Assembly: GCF_016862515.1 (NCBI RefSeq)
Contig: NZ_BONC01000080.1
Span: forward strand, 1 to 33,224
From: Asanoa iriomotensis
Lineage (GTDB): Bacteria > Actinomycetota > Actinomycetes > Mycobacteriales > Micromonosporaceae
DNA: 33,224 nucleotides
Direction: 5' to 3'
Positions 1 through 7,612 of this stretch are shown here, in pieces. The number at the start of each line of letters is the position of its first letter. Position 1 is the stretch's first letter. The notes below the pieces were generated by a model. The model ran no database searches and was not told where the DNA came from. It saw nothing but the letters and a program-made list of their open reading frames with translations. A program made the translations under genes and the position numbers.

Positions 1-26
1 TCCACGAGACACCCCCTAACCCGGTT

Positions 27-63
27 CGACACCGCCCGCGGCCAGGCGCCGCGGGCGGTGTCG
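27..63 (-). terminator. Strong hairpin terminator after the membrane protein gene
   Basis: A perfect 16-bp inverted repeat (arms 27-42 and 48-63, 5-base loop) lies 5 bases past the stop codon of the leftward gene that ends at 69. There is no T tract after the stem, as is common for GC-rich actinomycete terminators. The role as terminator is inferred from the position and the stem strength. It could also serve a rightward-ending gene outside the window. Confidence 0.75.
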
Positions 64-68
64 TGCGC

Positions 69-1376
69 TCACCAGACGGTCAGCAGCAGGTGGTTGACGG
101 CCAGCGCCGTGAGGGCCTGTGCCACGAGCCACGGCCGCCGGGTGGCGGACGGCAGGAGGGCCGCGCCGGCCGGCAGCCAGACGAGGAACGGCAGCCAGAT
201 CCGCTCGACCTCGGCCTTGCTCATGCCGGACAGGTCGGCGACGAGCATGGCGACCAGCGCCGCCAGCGGCAGCAGCGCCCACGGCGGTGGACGCCGGACC
301 AGCAGCCGCCGGGACACCGCGACCATCGCCGGCCCCGCGGACAGCGTCGCGCACGCCAGGTTCGCCCACACCCAGTAGGCGTAGGGCCGATCCTGTGCGA
401 TGCCCTGCCCGTACCGGATGACCAGGGCTTGATAGCCGTCCCACCACCAGAAACCGGCCGCGGTGAACGCCGCCACGACCAGCCCGGCGCCGGCCGCGAG
501 CCAGCCCAGCGCCGCGAACCGCCCGGTGGCGACCAGCACCGCGAGCACGAGCGGCGCGACCAGCACGAGCCCGTAGGACAGGTAGCACGCGAACCCGAGC
601 AGCACCCCGGCGGAAACCCAGCGCGCCCGGCCGACAGGGCTGGCCAGCAGGGCCAGCCCGACCGCGGTGACGCCCGCGAACAACGCGTCCGCAGAGACAC
701 CCAGCCACACGGCCGCGGGCGTGAGCACCAGGAACGGCACGGCCGCCCGGGCCGCTTCCTCCGAGCCGAGGTGCCGGATCGTCACCGGCACCGCGACGGC
801 GGTCAGCGCGCCGACCGCGACGCAGAGCAGCGCCGCCCAGGCGCCGCCCCCGAGGCCGATCCGGTCGAGGCCGACGAACACCAGCAGCGCGCCGGGTGGG
901 TGACCCGCGACGTGGGTGGTCCACGAGTCCGGCTGGAAGTCGACGATCCGGCCGGTGAACCCGCGCAGCATCGCCGGCACGTCGGTCACGCCGGGCACCT
1001 CGTGCAGGTACTCGTGAACCGTCGTGAGCCGCTCGGTCAGGCCGCGGTGCAGGCCGTCGACCAGGGCCAGCCCGAGCGTCCACAGCAGAGCGCCGAGGTA
1101 GCCCGCGACCAGCAGCCGGCGCCAGCTCAGCCGGGCGGCCAGCGCGGGGCCGTGCCAGATCACGCCGGCCGCGACCAGCAGGGCGACCGGTGTGCCGGGG
1201 CCGGTGTGCGGCAGCCACCGCGCGAACAGCGGCGCGGCGAGGCGCACGTCGTGCACCCCGGTCACGCTCGGCACCAGATAGGCGACCACCGCCGCCGCGA
1301 CGACCAGGAGCGCGGCGGCGCCCGCGGCAACCAGGTCGGCTCTGCGGGTGGTGCGCGCCGCGGTCGCCGTCGCCAT
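69..1376 (-). CDS. Polytopic membrane protein, possible GT-C-type glycosyltransferase
   Basis: This 435-residue protein is almost entirely hydrophobic, with roughly 11-12 membrane helices. It has short polar loops, including a loop with the sequence AGHPPGAL after WTTHV and a second polar loop (GQGIAQDRPYAYW) in the C-terminal half. The size and helix number resemble polyprenyl-phosphate-sugar-dependent GT-C transferases (GT39/GT87-like). I see no unambiguous catalytic Asp motif in the first extracytoplasmic loop, so the function is open. The ATG at 1376 lies 2 bases after the stop of the epimerase gene, so the two are almost certainly co-transcribed. That supports a role in using the nucleotide sugar the epimerase makes. 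A strong hairpin follows the stop. Reliable as a gene, weak as a function. Confidence 0.7.
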   Translation of the reverse strand: MATATAARTTRRADLVAAGAAALLVVAAAVVAYLVPSVTGVHDVRLAAPLFARWLPHTGPGTPVALLVAAGVIWHGPALAARLSWRRLLVAGYLGALLWTLGLALVDGLHRGLTERLTTVHEYLHEVPGVTDVPAMLRGFTGRIVDFQPDSWTTHVAGHPPGALLVFVGLDRIGLGGGAWAALLCVAVGALTAVAVPVTIRHLGSEEAARAAVPFLVLTPAAVWLGVSADALFAGVTAVGLALLASPVGRARWVSAGVLLGFACYLSYGLVLVAPLVLAVLVATGRFAALGWLAAGAGLVVAAFTAAGFWWWDGYQALVIRYGQGIAQDRPYAYWVWANLACATLSAGPAMVAVSRRLLVRRPPPWALLPLAALVAMLVADLSGMSKAEVERIWLPFLVWLPAGAALLPSATRRPWLVAQALTALAVNHLLLTVW

Positions 1377-1378
1377 CG

Positions 1379-2428
1379 TCAGTCCCGCAGCGGCGCGTGC
1401 GCGAACTCGGCGAGGCCGTCGGCCAGCCCGACCCGCGCCCGGAAGCCGAGCTCGTCGGCCGCTCGCCGGGGCGATGCGACCACGTGCCGCACGTCGCCGG
1501 CCCGGTAGCCGCCGACCACCTCCGGTGCCGGCCCGGCGGTCGCCGCGGCGAGCGCGACGGCCAGCTCCCCGACGGTGGTCGGCACGCCCGAGGCGACGTT
1601 GTAGACCCGGAAGCCGGGCTCGCCGTCCACCGCGGACAGCGCCGCGAGGTTGGCGGCGGCGACGTCGTCGACGTGCACGAAGTCGCGCCGCTGCCCGCCG
1701 TCCTCGAACACCCGCGGCGCGCGGCCGGCGGCCAGGGCCGAGCGGAAGATGGCCGCGACGCCGCTGTACGGGGTGTCTCGCGGCATGCCCGGCCCGTACA
1801 CGTTGTGGTAGCGGAGCCCGATAGCCGCGGCGCCGGTCTGCCGCGCCCAGACCGAGGTCAGGTGCTCCTGCGCCAGCTTCGTCACCGCGTACGCGCTGCG
1901 TGGCTCCGTCGGCGCGTCCTCGTCGACCAGGCCCGGCACCAGCGCGGCACCGCACACCGGGCACGGCGGTTCGAAGCGCCCGGCGGCCAGGTCGGCCGGG
2001 CGGCGCGCGGCGGGCCGGACGGTGCCGTGGTCGGCGCACGCGTAGGCGCCCTCCCCGTAGACCACCATCGAGCTGGCCAGCACCAGCCGCCCGACTCCCG
2101 CCCGCGCCAGCGCGGCGAGCAGCACGGCGGTGCCGAGGTCGTTGCAGGCCACATACTCCGGCAGGTCATCGAGGTCGACGCCCAGCCCGACCATGGCCGC
2201 CTGGTGCACCACGGCGTCGACGCCCCGGACGGCGGCCGCCACCGCGGCCGGGTCCCGCAGGTCGGCCGCGACCAGCGGGGCACCCGCCACGGTCTCGGGC
2301 AGTGGTCCGCGGTGGGCCGCCGGGTGGCCGGCGTCCAGCACGCGCACGTCGTGCCCGGCCGCGAGCAGTGCGGCGGTGACGTGCGATCCGATGAAACCGG
2401 CGCCGCCGGTGACGAGAACCTTCTGCAC
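1379..2428 (-). CDS. NAD-dependent epimerase/dehydratase (extended SDR) with zinc-ribbon-like insert
   Basis: This 349-residue cytosolic enzyme probably interconverts a nucleotide sugar. The Rossmann motif GGAGFIG is at residues 8-14, the catalytic serine near 119-120, and YAVTK supplies the Tyr180/Lys184 pair. RRDFVHVDDVA (about 247-257) is the usual substrate-side segment of sugar epimerases. Between the serine and tyrosine there is an insert with C131-x2-H134 and C156-x2-C159, a likely zinc-binding knuckle seen in a subgroup of these SDRs. GTG 2428 is chosen because it starts immediately before KVLVTGG; there is no convincing Shine-Dalgarno sequence. It is divergent from the glycosyltransferase at 2501 across a 72-bp region with an imperfect palindrome. 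The exact sugar cannot be told from sequence. Confidence 0.88.
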   Translation of the reverse strand: MQKVLVTGGAGFIGSHVTAALLAAGHDVRVLDAGHPAAHRGPLPETVAGAPLVAADLRDPAAVAAAVRGVDAVVHQAAMVGLGVDLDDLPEYVACNDLGTAVLLAALARAGVGRLVLASSMVVYGEGAYACADHGTVRPAARRPADLAAGRFEPPCPVCGAALVPGLVDEDAPTEPRSAYAVTKLAQEHLTSVWARQTGAAAIGLRYHNVYGPGMPRDTPYSGVAAIFRSALAAGRAPRVFEDGGQRRDFVHVDDVAAANLAALSAVDGEPGFRVYNVASGVPTTVGELAVALAAATAGPAPEVVGGYRAGDVRHVVASPRRAADELGFRARVGLADGLAEFAHAPLRD

Positions 2429-2444
2429 GATTTGGACGGTAGAG

Positions 2445-2484
2445 GATGTTACGACGTGTTGCCGGGAGCAACATCCGTAATGTC
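2445..2484. promoter_or_regulatory. Imperfect palindrome in a divergent promoter region
   Basis: The 72-bp space between the epimerase start (2428) and the glycosyltransferase start (2501) holds an imperfect inverted repeat. Arm 2445-2462 pairs with 2468-2484, and its core is the perfect hairpin GTTGC-CGGGA-GCAAC. It is positioned to control both divergent promoters. The operator role is inferred; no regulator gene is adjacent. Confidence 0.45.
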
Positions 2485-2500
2485 GGTAGGTTCTGCCTTC

Positions 2501-3160
2501 ATGACGGACGTCGTGCTGCCCTGTCTCGACGAGGCTGCCGCCCTGCCCTGGCTGCTGTCCCGGATGCCGTCCGGCTACCGGCCGATCGTCGCCGACAACG
2601 GCTCGACGGACGGCTCGCCGGAGATCGCGGCAGCGCACGGCGCGACCGTCGTGCGGGTCGCCGAGCGCGGCTTCGGTGCCGCGGTCCACGCCGGGCTGCT
2701 GGCCGCCGACCCGGTCGACGGGGTCGTCTGCGTGATGGACGCCGACGGCTCCTTCGACCCGGCGCAGCTCCCCCGCGTCGCCGACCCGGTCCGCGCGGGC
2801 GAGGCCCGGCTCGTCCTGGGCCGGCGCCGGCCGACCACCCGGGGCGCCTGGCCGTGGCACGCGCGGCTGGCCAACACGGCGCTGGCCCACCTGCTGCGCC
2901 GCACCACCGGCTTTCCCTTGCACGACCTCGGCCCGATGCGGGCCGCCCGGCGGGCCGACCTGCTCTCCCTCGGCCTGCGCGACCGGCGGTTCGGCTACCC
3001 GCTGGAGATGGTCGTCGGCGCCGCCCGGGCGGGCTGGTCCGTGTCCGAGGTCGACGTGGACTACGCGCCGCGGGCGGCCGGCACCCGCTCGAAGGTGACC
3101 GGCACTGTCCGCGGCACCGTCCGCGCGGTGCTCGACATGTCCCGGGTGCTCGCCCGATGA
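2501..3160 (+). CDS. Family 2 glycosyltransferase (GT-A fold)
   Basis: The 219-residue protein opens with VVLPCLDEAAALPWLL, the typical N-terminus of GT2 enzymes. DNGSTDGS (about 33-40) binds the nucleotide, and the metal-binding motif is DADGSFD. The C-terminal part with YPLEMVVGAARAGW and DYAPRAAGTRSKVTG matches dolichol-phosphate-mannose-synthase-like transferases, but no membrane segment is present, so it is cytosolic. ATG 2501 is preferred over the in-frame ATG at 2480 because GGTAGG sits about 10 bases upstream. The gene overlaps the DUF2064 gene by ATGA at 3157-3160, so translation is coupled. This GT2/DUF2064 pair recurs in bacteria next to redox or arsenosugar-type genes. The acceptor is unknown. 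Confidence 0.88.
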   Translation: MTDVVLPCLDEAAALPWLLSRMPSGYRPIVADNGSTDGSPEIAAAHGATVVRVAERGFGAAVHAGLLAADPVDGVVCVMDADGSFDPAQLPRVADPVRAGEARLVLGRRRPTTRGAWPWHARLANTALAHLLRRTTGFPLHDLGPMRAARRADLLSLGLRDRRFGYPLEMVVGAARAGWSVSEVDVDYAPRAAGTRSKVTGTVRGTVRAVLDMSRVLAR

Positions 3161-3804
3161 GCGCGACCCAGCTTCTGGTGTTCGCGAAGGCGCCGGTGCC
3201 CGGCCGGGTGAAGACCCGGCTCTGCCCGCCCTGCTCGCCCGACCAGGCGGCGCTGGTGGCCGCGGCGGCGCTGGCCGACACGCTCGCCGCGGCGGACGCC
3301 GCTCCCGTCGCCGTCCGCACGCTCGTGCTCGACGGCGCCCACTGCGCGCCGCCGGCCTGGCGGACCGTGCGGCAACGCGGCAATGGTCTGGCCGAACGCC
3401 TGGCGAACGGTTATCTCGACAGCGCCATGCCGGGTCACCACGCGCTGCTGATCGGGATGGACACACCGCAGGTGACCCCGGGCCTGCTGGGCACGGCGGT
3501 CCGGGCGCTGGCGACCGCGGACGCGGTGCTCGGCCTGGCCGAGGACGGCGGGTGGTGGGCGCTCGGGCTGCGCGACCCGGCCGACGCCGCCGCCCTGCGC
3601 CGCGTGCCGATGTCCACACCGGACACCGGCCGATCGACGCTGGCCGCGCTGCGCCGGCGCGGGCTGCGGGTCGCGGCCCTGCCCGTGCTGTCCGATGTGG
3701 ATACGGTCGCCGACGCGCACCGCGTGGTGGCCGCGTGCGCGCCCGGCAGCGCGTTCGCCGCCGCGGTCGCCGCGCACGTCCCGGTGGCGGTGGCCGGCCG
3801 GTGA
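3157..3804 (+). CDS. DUF2064 (TIGR04282-type) nucleotidyl/glycosyltransferase-like protein
   Basis: This 215-residue protein begins with LLVFAKAPVPGRVKTRL, the signature of the DUF2064 family. That family has a GT-A/nucleotidyltransferase-like fold in which the Lys/Arg-rich loop resembles the NTP-binding loop of sugar-phosphate nucleotidyltransferases. IGMDTPQVTP and LAEDGGWWALGL are the two other conserved blocks and carry the probable metal-binding acidic residues. In TIGR04282 relatives this gene partners a GT2 enzyme in arsenosugar-type clusters, but no arsenic gene is visible here. It overlaps both neighbours by four bases, so the genes are translated together. It may activate a sugar for the preceding transferase; that is inference. 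Confidence 0.85.
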   Translation: MSATQLLVFAKAPVPGRVKTRLCPPCSPDQAALVAAAALADTLAAADAAPVAVRTLVLDGAHCAPPAWRTVRQRGNGLAERLANGYLDSAMPGHHALLIGMDTPQVTPGLLGTAVRALATADAVLGLAEDGGWWALGLRDPADAAALRRVPMSTPDTGRSTLAALRRRGLRVAALPVLSDVDTVADAHRVVAACAPGSAFAAAVAAHVPVAVAGR

Positions 3805-4952
3805 CCGGGCTGCGGCAGGGACCGTTCGCGCCGGGCGCGTTCCCGTCGCGCCTGCGCTCGCCGTGGCTGACCAGCCGGCTCGGAGTCGCACTGGCGGTGG
3901 CGTTCACGATCTGCTTCGGCACGGGACTGCTCGACCACCTGATCCAGCACCCGCCCGGCTGGTTCAGCTGGCCGACCGACCCGGTCTGGCTGTTCCGGGT
4001 GACGCAGGGCCTGCACGTGGCGACCGGGCTCGCGATCATCCCGCTGCTCGGCGTCAAGCTCTGGTCCGTCTACCCGAAGCTGTTCACCTGGCCGGCGCTG
4101 CGCGGCCTGCCGCACGCCCTGGAACGGCTCAGCATCCTGGTCCTGGTCGCGGCCGCGCTCTTCCAGATCGTCACGGGCGTGCTCAACATCGCGCTCTGGT
4201 ACACGCCGATGCACTTCTACTTCCCCAGCGCCCACTACTGGACGGCGTGGCTGGCCATCGGCGCGATCGTCACCCACATCGGCGTCAAGCTGCCGGTGAT
4301 CCGGGAGGGGCTGTGGCGCTCGCGCGGGGACGGCCGGGGCGGTGGCGGCGGGCTGTCCCGACGCGGCCTGCTGGCCGCGACCTTCGGCGCCGCCGGGGTG
4401 ATCACCCTGGCCACGCTGGGCCAGACCGTCGCCGCGCTGGTGCCGGTCTCACTGCTCGCGCCGCGCCGCCCGCGCGTGGGCCCGCAGGAGCTGCCGGTGA
4501 ACCGCAGCGCCACGGCCGCCGGCGTGCTGACGCTCGCGGTAGATCCCGCATACAAGCTAATGATTCTCGGTCCGTCGGGAAGCAGGAGTTTCACCGTCGC
4601 CGAGTTGGCGAGCATGCCCCAGCACACCGAGTCGCTGCCGATCACCTGCGTCGAGGGTTGGAGCGCCGACGCCGTGTGGACCGGGGTGCGCCTGAACGAC
4701 CTGATCGCGCTGGTCGCACCGCCCGGCCGCTACGAGGTCGAGGCCGAGTCGCTGGAACGGGTGGGCATCTACCGGATCACCGTCGTCGACCCACCGCACG
4801 CCGCGGACCCACGCACCCTGGTCGCCCTCCAGCTGCGCGGCGAGCCCCTCGACATCGACCACGGCTACCCGGCCCGCCTGATCTCGCCCAACCGACCGGG
4901 CGTGCTCCAGACCAAGTGGCTGTCCCGCCTCACCGTCCGGCCCGCACCGTGA
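3801..4952 (+). CDS. Membrane-anchored molybdopterin-dependent oxidoreductase (sulfite-oxidase fold) with cytochrome b-like N-terminus
   Basis: The 383-residue protein has two parts. Residues 1-170 contain four membrane helices with histidines (H46, H72, H145, H159) resembling a small di-heme cytochrome b. A fifth hydrophobic segment (189-216) is preceded by the twin-arginine motif SRRGL (186-190). Residues 230-383 form a sulfite-oxidase-type molybdenum cofactor domain. C283 in LPITCVEGWS is the expected Mo ligand, and GYPARLISPNRPG is the conserved C-terminal block. The folded Mo domain would be exported by Tat after Sec inserts the first helices. This dual route is known for actinobacterial Rieske proteins and related Mo proteins. 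The gene overlaps both neighbours by GTGA. The substrate is unknown; electrons probably pass between the Mo centre and the quinone pool through the hemes. Confidence 0.88.
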   Translation: MTGLRQGPFAPGAFPSRLRSPWLTSRLGVALAVAFTICFGTGLLDHLIQHPPGWFSWPTDPVWLFRVTQGLHVATGLAIIPLLGVKLWSVYPKLFTWPALRGLPHALERLSILVLVAAALFQIVTGVLNIALWYTPMHFYFPSAHYWTAWLAIGAIVTHIGVKLPVIREGLWRSRGDGRGGGGGLSRRGLLAATFGAAGVITLATLGQTVAALVPVSLLAPRRPRVGPQELPVNRSATAAGVLTLAVDPAYKLMILGPSGSRSFTVAELASMPQHTESLPITCVEGWSADAVWTGVRLNDLIALVAPPGRYEVEAESLERVGIYRITVVDPPHAADPRTLVALQLRGEPLDIDHGYPARLISPNRPGVLQTKWLSRLTVRPAP

Positions 4953-5368
4953 GGTGGGTGCGTGGCGGGCTCGTGGTCGCCGGGCTTGGGCTGATGGCCT
5001 ACGCGGTCTACGGCGCGGCCGGTGACCCGGAAACCGACGCCTGGGGCCAGCTCGCCTTCCTCGCCGCCGTGGTGGTCGCGCACGACCTGTTCTTCGCCCC
5101 GATCGTCATCCTGCTCGGTTTCGTCCTCGGCTGGACCCTCCCCGCGCCCGCTCGCGCCCCGGTCCGGGTGGCCGGGCTGATCAGCGTCGCCCTGACGCTG
5201 ATGGCGTTGCCGTTCGTGCTCGGCTTCGGCCGCACGCCGGACCTGCCGTCGGCGCTGCCCCTGAACTACACCCGCGGCCTGCTGGTCTTCCTCGGCGTCG
5301 TCTGGGGCGTCGCGCTGCTCTGGGCCGTGGCCGCACTGCTAGGCGCGCGGTGGCGGTCACGCGGCTGA
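4949..5368 (+). CDS. Small four-helix membrane protein of unknown function
   Basis: This 139-residue protein has four predicted membrane helices (about 6-24, 33-60, 68-88 and 108-132). The only notable polar motif is VVAHDLFFAPIVILLG, in which a His-Asp pair lies inside the second hydrophobic stretch. I do not recognise a named family. The GTG start overlaps the stop of the Mo oxidoreductase by four bases, so it is the last gene of a tightly coupled four-gene operon. It may be an accessory subunit of that membrane complex (inference). Its last 12 bases overlap the end of the convergent alcohol dehydrogenase gene. Confidence 0.75.
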   Translation: MRWVRGGLVVAGLGLMAYAVYGAAGDPETDAWGQLAFLAAVVVAHDLFFAPIVILLGFVLGWTLPAPARAPVRVAGLISVALTLMALPFVLGFGRTPDLPSALPLNYTRGLLVFLGVVWGVALLWAVAALLGARWRSRG

Positions 5369-6574
5369 CGGCGTCACCGCCACCTTGAGCCAACCCGGGC
5401 TGCGCCGGTCGAACTCGTGGTAGCCGGTCAGCACGTCCGTGAGCGGCTCGTGCTGCGTCAGCATCCGGCGGGTGTCGACCGCACCCTGCTCCACCATGGA
5501 CAACAGCCGCGGGATGTAGCGCGGATGGTTGCCATTGCCCATGTTGATTTTGAGGTTCTTGTTGAACGCCGTGCCGATCGGGAAGAACCGGTCGGACGGC
5601 GGGTACACGCCGACGATGCCGAGCGTCCCCGCCTTGGCGAGACTGTCCACCGCCCACTGACCGGCCTGGATCGACGCGTCGCCCGGCGTCCAGTTGCCGT
5701 CGTGCGCGTTGGTCACCGGTGCGATCGCGCGCAGCTCCTCGAGGTGCTCGGCGTCGTGCGCACGCGCGTCGGCCGCCGCGGGGCCGGCCTTGGCGCTCTC
5801 GCCGTCGACGCCGACCGCGTCGATCGCGCGGTCCGGGCCGATGCCCAGGGTCAGCTCCAGCAACGCCTCGACCGGGTCCTCCTCGTCGAAGTTGACGATC
5901 TCGGCGCCGAGCTCGCGGGCCCGCTCCAGCCGGTCGGCGTGATGGTCGACCGCGATCACCCGCGCGGCACCGCGCCCGAACGCCGACAGGATCGCGAACT
6001 GGCCCACCGGGCCGCAGCCGAACACGGTCACCACGTCGCCGTCGGAGACGTTGGCGATCACCGCGCCGAAGTAGCCGCTCGGGAAGACGTCGGCGAGGGC
6101 GATCGCCTGGTCGTCGGAGACCGAGTCGGGCAGCGTGAACATGTTGGTGTGCGCGCACGGCACCCGCACGTACTCGGCCTGGGTGCCGTCGAACGAGCCG
6201 CTGTCCGCGGTCGCGCCGTAGAACGCCGTGCCCGCGCGCCGGCCGGCCGGGTTGATCTCGTCGCACTGCGCGAAGTACCCGGCCCGGCAGTACACGCACG
6301 AGCCGCAGCCCAGGACCGCGGAGAGCACCACGCGCTCACCCGGACGGTGGTTGCGCACCCCTTGGCCGACCTCCTCGACCACGCCGACCGCCTCGTGCCC
6401 GAGGATCGTCCCCGGCCGCACGCCCGGCGCCGTGCCACGGACGAAATGCAGGTCCGTGCCGCAGATCGCCGCCTCGGTGACCCGTACGATCGCATCGCTC
6501 GGTGTCTCGAGCTTGGGTTCTGCCACGTTGTCCAAACGGATGTCACCAACGCCGTGGAACACGACGGCTTTCAT
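5357..6574 (-). CDS. Zinc-dependent alcohol dehydrogenase (formaldehyde-dehydrogenase-like MDR)
   Basis: The 405-residue protein is a medium-chain dehydrogenase. The catalytic zinc ligands are C38 (AICGTDLH) and H60-E61 (LGHEAVG). The structural zinc is held by C90, C93, C96 and C104 (GCGSCVYCRAGYFAQC). FGCGPVGQ is the NAD(P)-binding turn. It is longer than a classic 350-residue ADH because of an insert around 265-300 (roughly 5680-5790). That resembles glutathione-independent formaldehyde dehydrogenase-type members, which keep NAD tightly bound. GGGAGG lies about 12 bases before the ATG at 6574. It is divergent from the alpha/beta hydrolase, with 180 bp between, and its 3' end overlaps the convergent gene at 5357-5368. 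The physiological substrate is not predictable. Confidence 0.9.
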   Translation of the reverse strand: MKAVVFHGVGDIRLDNVAEPKLETPSDAIVRVTEAAICGTDLHFVRGTAPGVRPGTILGHEAVGVVEEVGQGVRNHRPGERVVLSAVLGCGSCVYCRAGYFAQCDEINPAGRRAGTAFYGATADSGSFDGTQAEYVRVPCAHTNMFTLPDSVSDDQAIALADVFPSGYFGAVIANVSDGDVVTVFGCGPVGQFAILSAFGRGAARVIAVDHHADRLERARELGAEIVNFDEEDPVEALLELTLGIGPDRAIDAVGVDGESAKAGPAAADARAHDAEHLEELRAIAPVTNAHDGNWTPGDASIQAGQWAVDSLAKAGTLGIVGVYPPSDRFFPIGTAFNKNLKINMGNGNHPRYIPRLLSMVEQGAVDTRRMLTQHEPLTDVLTGYHEFDRRSPGWLKVAVTPSAA

Positions 6575-6754
6575 CGTCGACCGCCTCCCGGTTCGAGTCG
6601 GCCAGACACGTCGACGACCGACGGGATGGGCCGAGCGCGCCTGGACCCGTCTGACTCCACCCTTCCACGACTGCCGCGCCGCTTCCGGTGTTTAGGCTGT
6701 AAGGAACGCCCCCGGTTTGCCGCCCCACACAGTCGAGCCGGAGGAAAGCAGCCC

Positions 6755-7612
6755 ATGCCGACCTATCTGGAAACCGAGAACAAGACCACGACCGCCGCCG
6801 ACGGCATCACGTACGCCTATCGCGAGGCCGGCGAGTCCGACGTGCCGCTCGTCCTGCTGCAGCATTTCCGCGGGAACCTCGACGACTGGGACCCGGCGCT
6901 CGTCGACGCGCTGACGGCGCACCGCAAGGTGATCACGGTCGACTACGCCGGCGTCGGCTCCAGCACCGGCAGCACCGCGGACAACATCGACCAGATGGCC
7001 CGCGAGATCACGTCGTTCCTCACCGCGCTCGGGCTCGAGCGGATCGACCTGCTGGGCTACTCGATCGGTAGCTTCGTCGCGCAGCGGATCGCGCTCGAGC
7101 GGCCCGCGCTCGTGCGCCGCCTGGTGCTGGCGTCAACCGCTCCCGAGGGCGCGGAGGGCATGTTCGGCTGGGCGCCCGAGGTGGTGTCGGCCGTCGGCAC
7201 CAAGGAGGGCAGCCCCGAGGGCTACCTGTCGGTGTTCTTCAGCGACAGCGACAACAGCCGGGCCGCCGGCCAGCAGACCTTGCAGCGCATCTACACCCGC
7301 AAGGCCGGCCGGGACGACCCGGTCGACTGGGAGACCCTGGTCGCGCAGTACGAGGCCGTGGTGCGCTGGGGCAACCCGGACCACGCCGCCCTGCAGCGGC
7401 TCAGCGCGATCGACATCCCGGTCTTCGTCGCCAACGGCGACAGCGATCCGATGATCCTCCCGCGCTACAGCCACCTGGTGGCCGGGCTGCTGCCGCACGC
7501 GGACATCAAGATCTATCCCGATGCCGCGCACGGCTTCCTGTTCCAGCACTTCCGCGAGTTCGCCGACGACGTCGACGATTTCCTGGAGGTCACTCCCACC
7601 AGCCCAGCGTGA
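6755..7612 (+). CDS. Alpha/beta hydrolase
   Basis: This 285-residue enzyme has a canonical alpha/beta-hydrolase core. HFRG (37-40) forms the oxyanion turn, the nucleophile is S103 in GYSIGS, the acid is D229 or D231 in ANGDSDPM, and the base is H259 in DAAHGFLFQH. It lacks a signal peptide, so it acts in the cytosol. Sequence style resembles the non-heme haloperoxidase/carboxylesterase group, whose members are often general esterases. A strong Shine-Dalgarno sequence, GGAGGAAA, ends 7 bases before ATG 6755, so the start is firm. The gene is monocistronic. Its last 23 bases overlap the end of the convergent FAD oxidase gene. Confidence 0.9.
   Translation: MPTYLETENKTTTAADGITYAYREAGESDVPLVLLQHFRGNLDDWDPALVDALTAHRKVITVDYAGVGSSTGSTADNIDQMAREITSFLTALGLERIDLLGYSIGSFVAQRIALERPALVRRLVLASTAPEGAEGMFGWAPEVVSAVGTKEGSPEGYLSVFFSDSDNSRAAGQQTLQRIYTRKAGRDDPVDWETLVAQYEAVVRWGNPDHAALQRLSAIDIPVFVANGDSDPMILPRYSHLVAGLLPHADIKIYPDAAHGFLFQHFREFADDVDDFLEVTPTSPA

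Noticed and set aside
1379-4057. An 892-codon frame that would extend the epimerase upstream.
   Set aside because: Residues before KVLVTGG are low-complexity shadow sequence opposite the plus-strand glycosyltransferase and DUF2064 genes.
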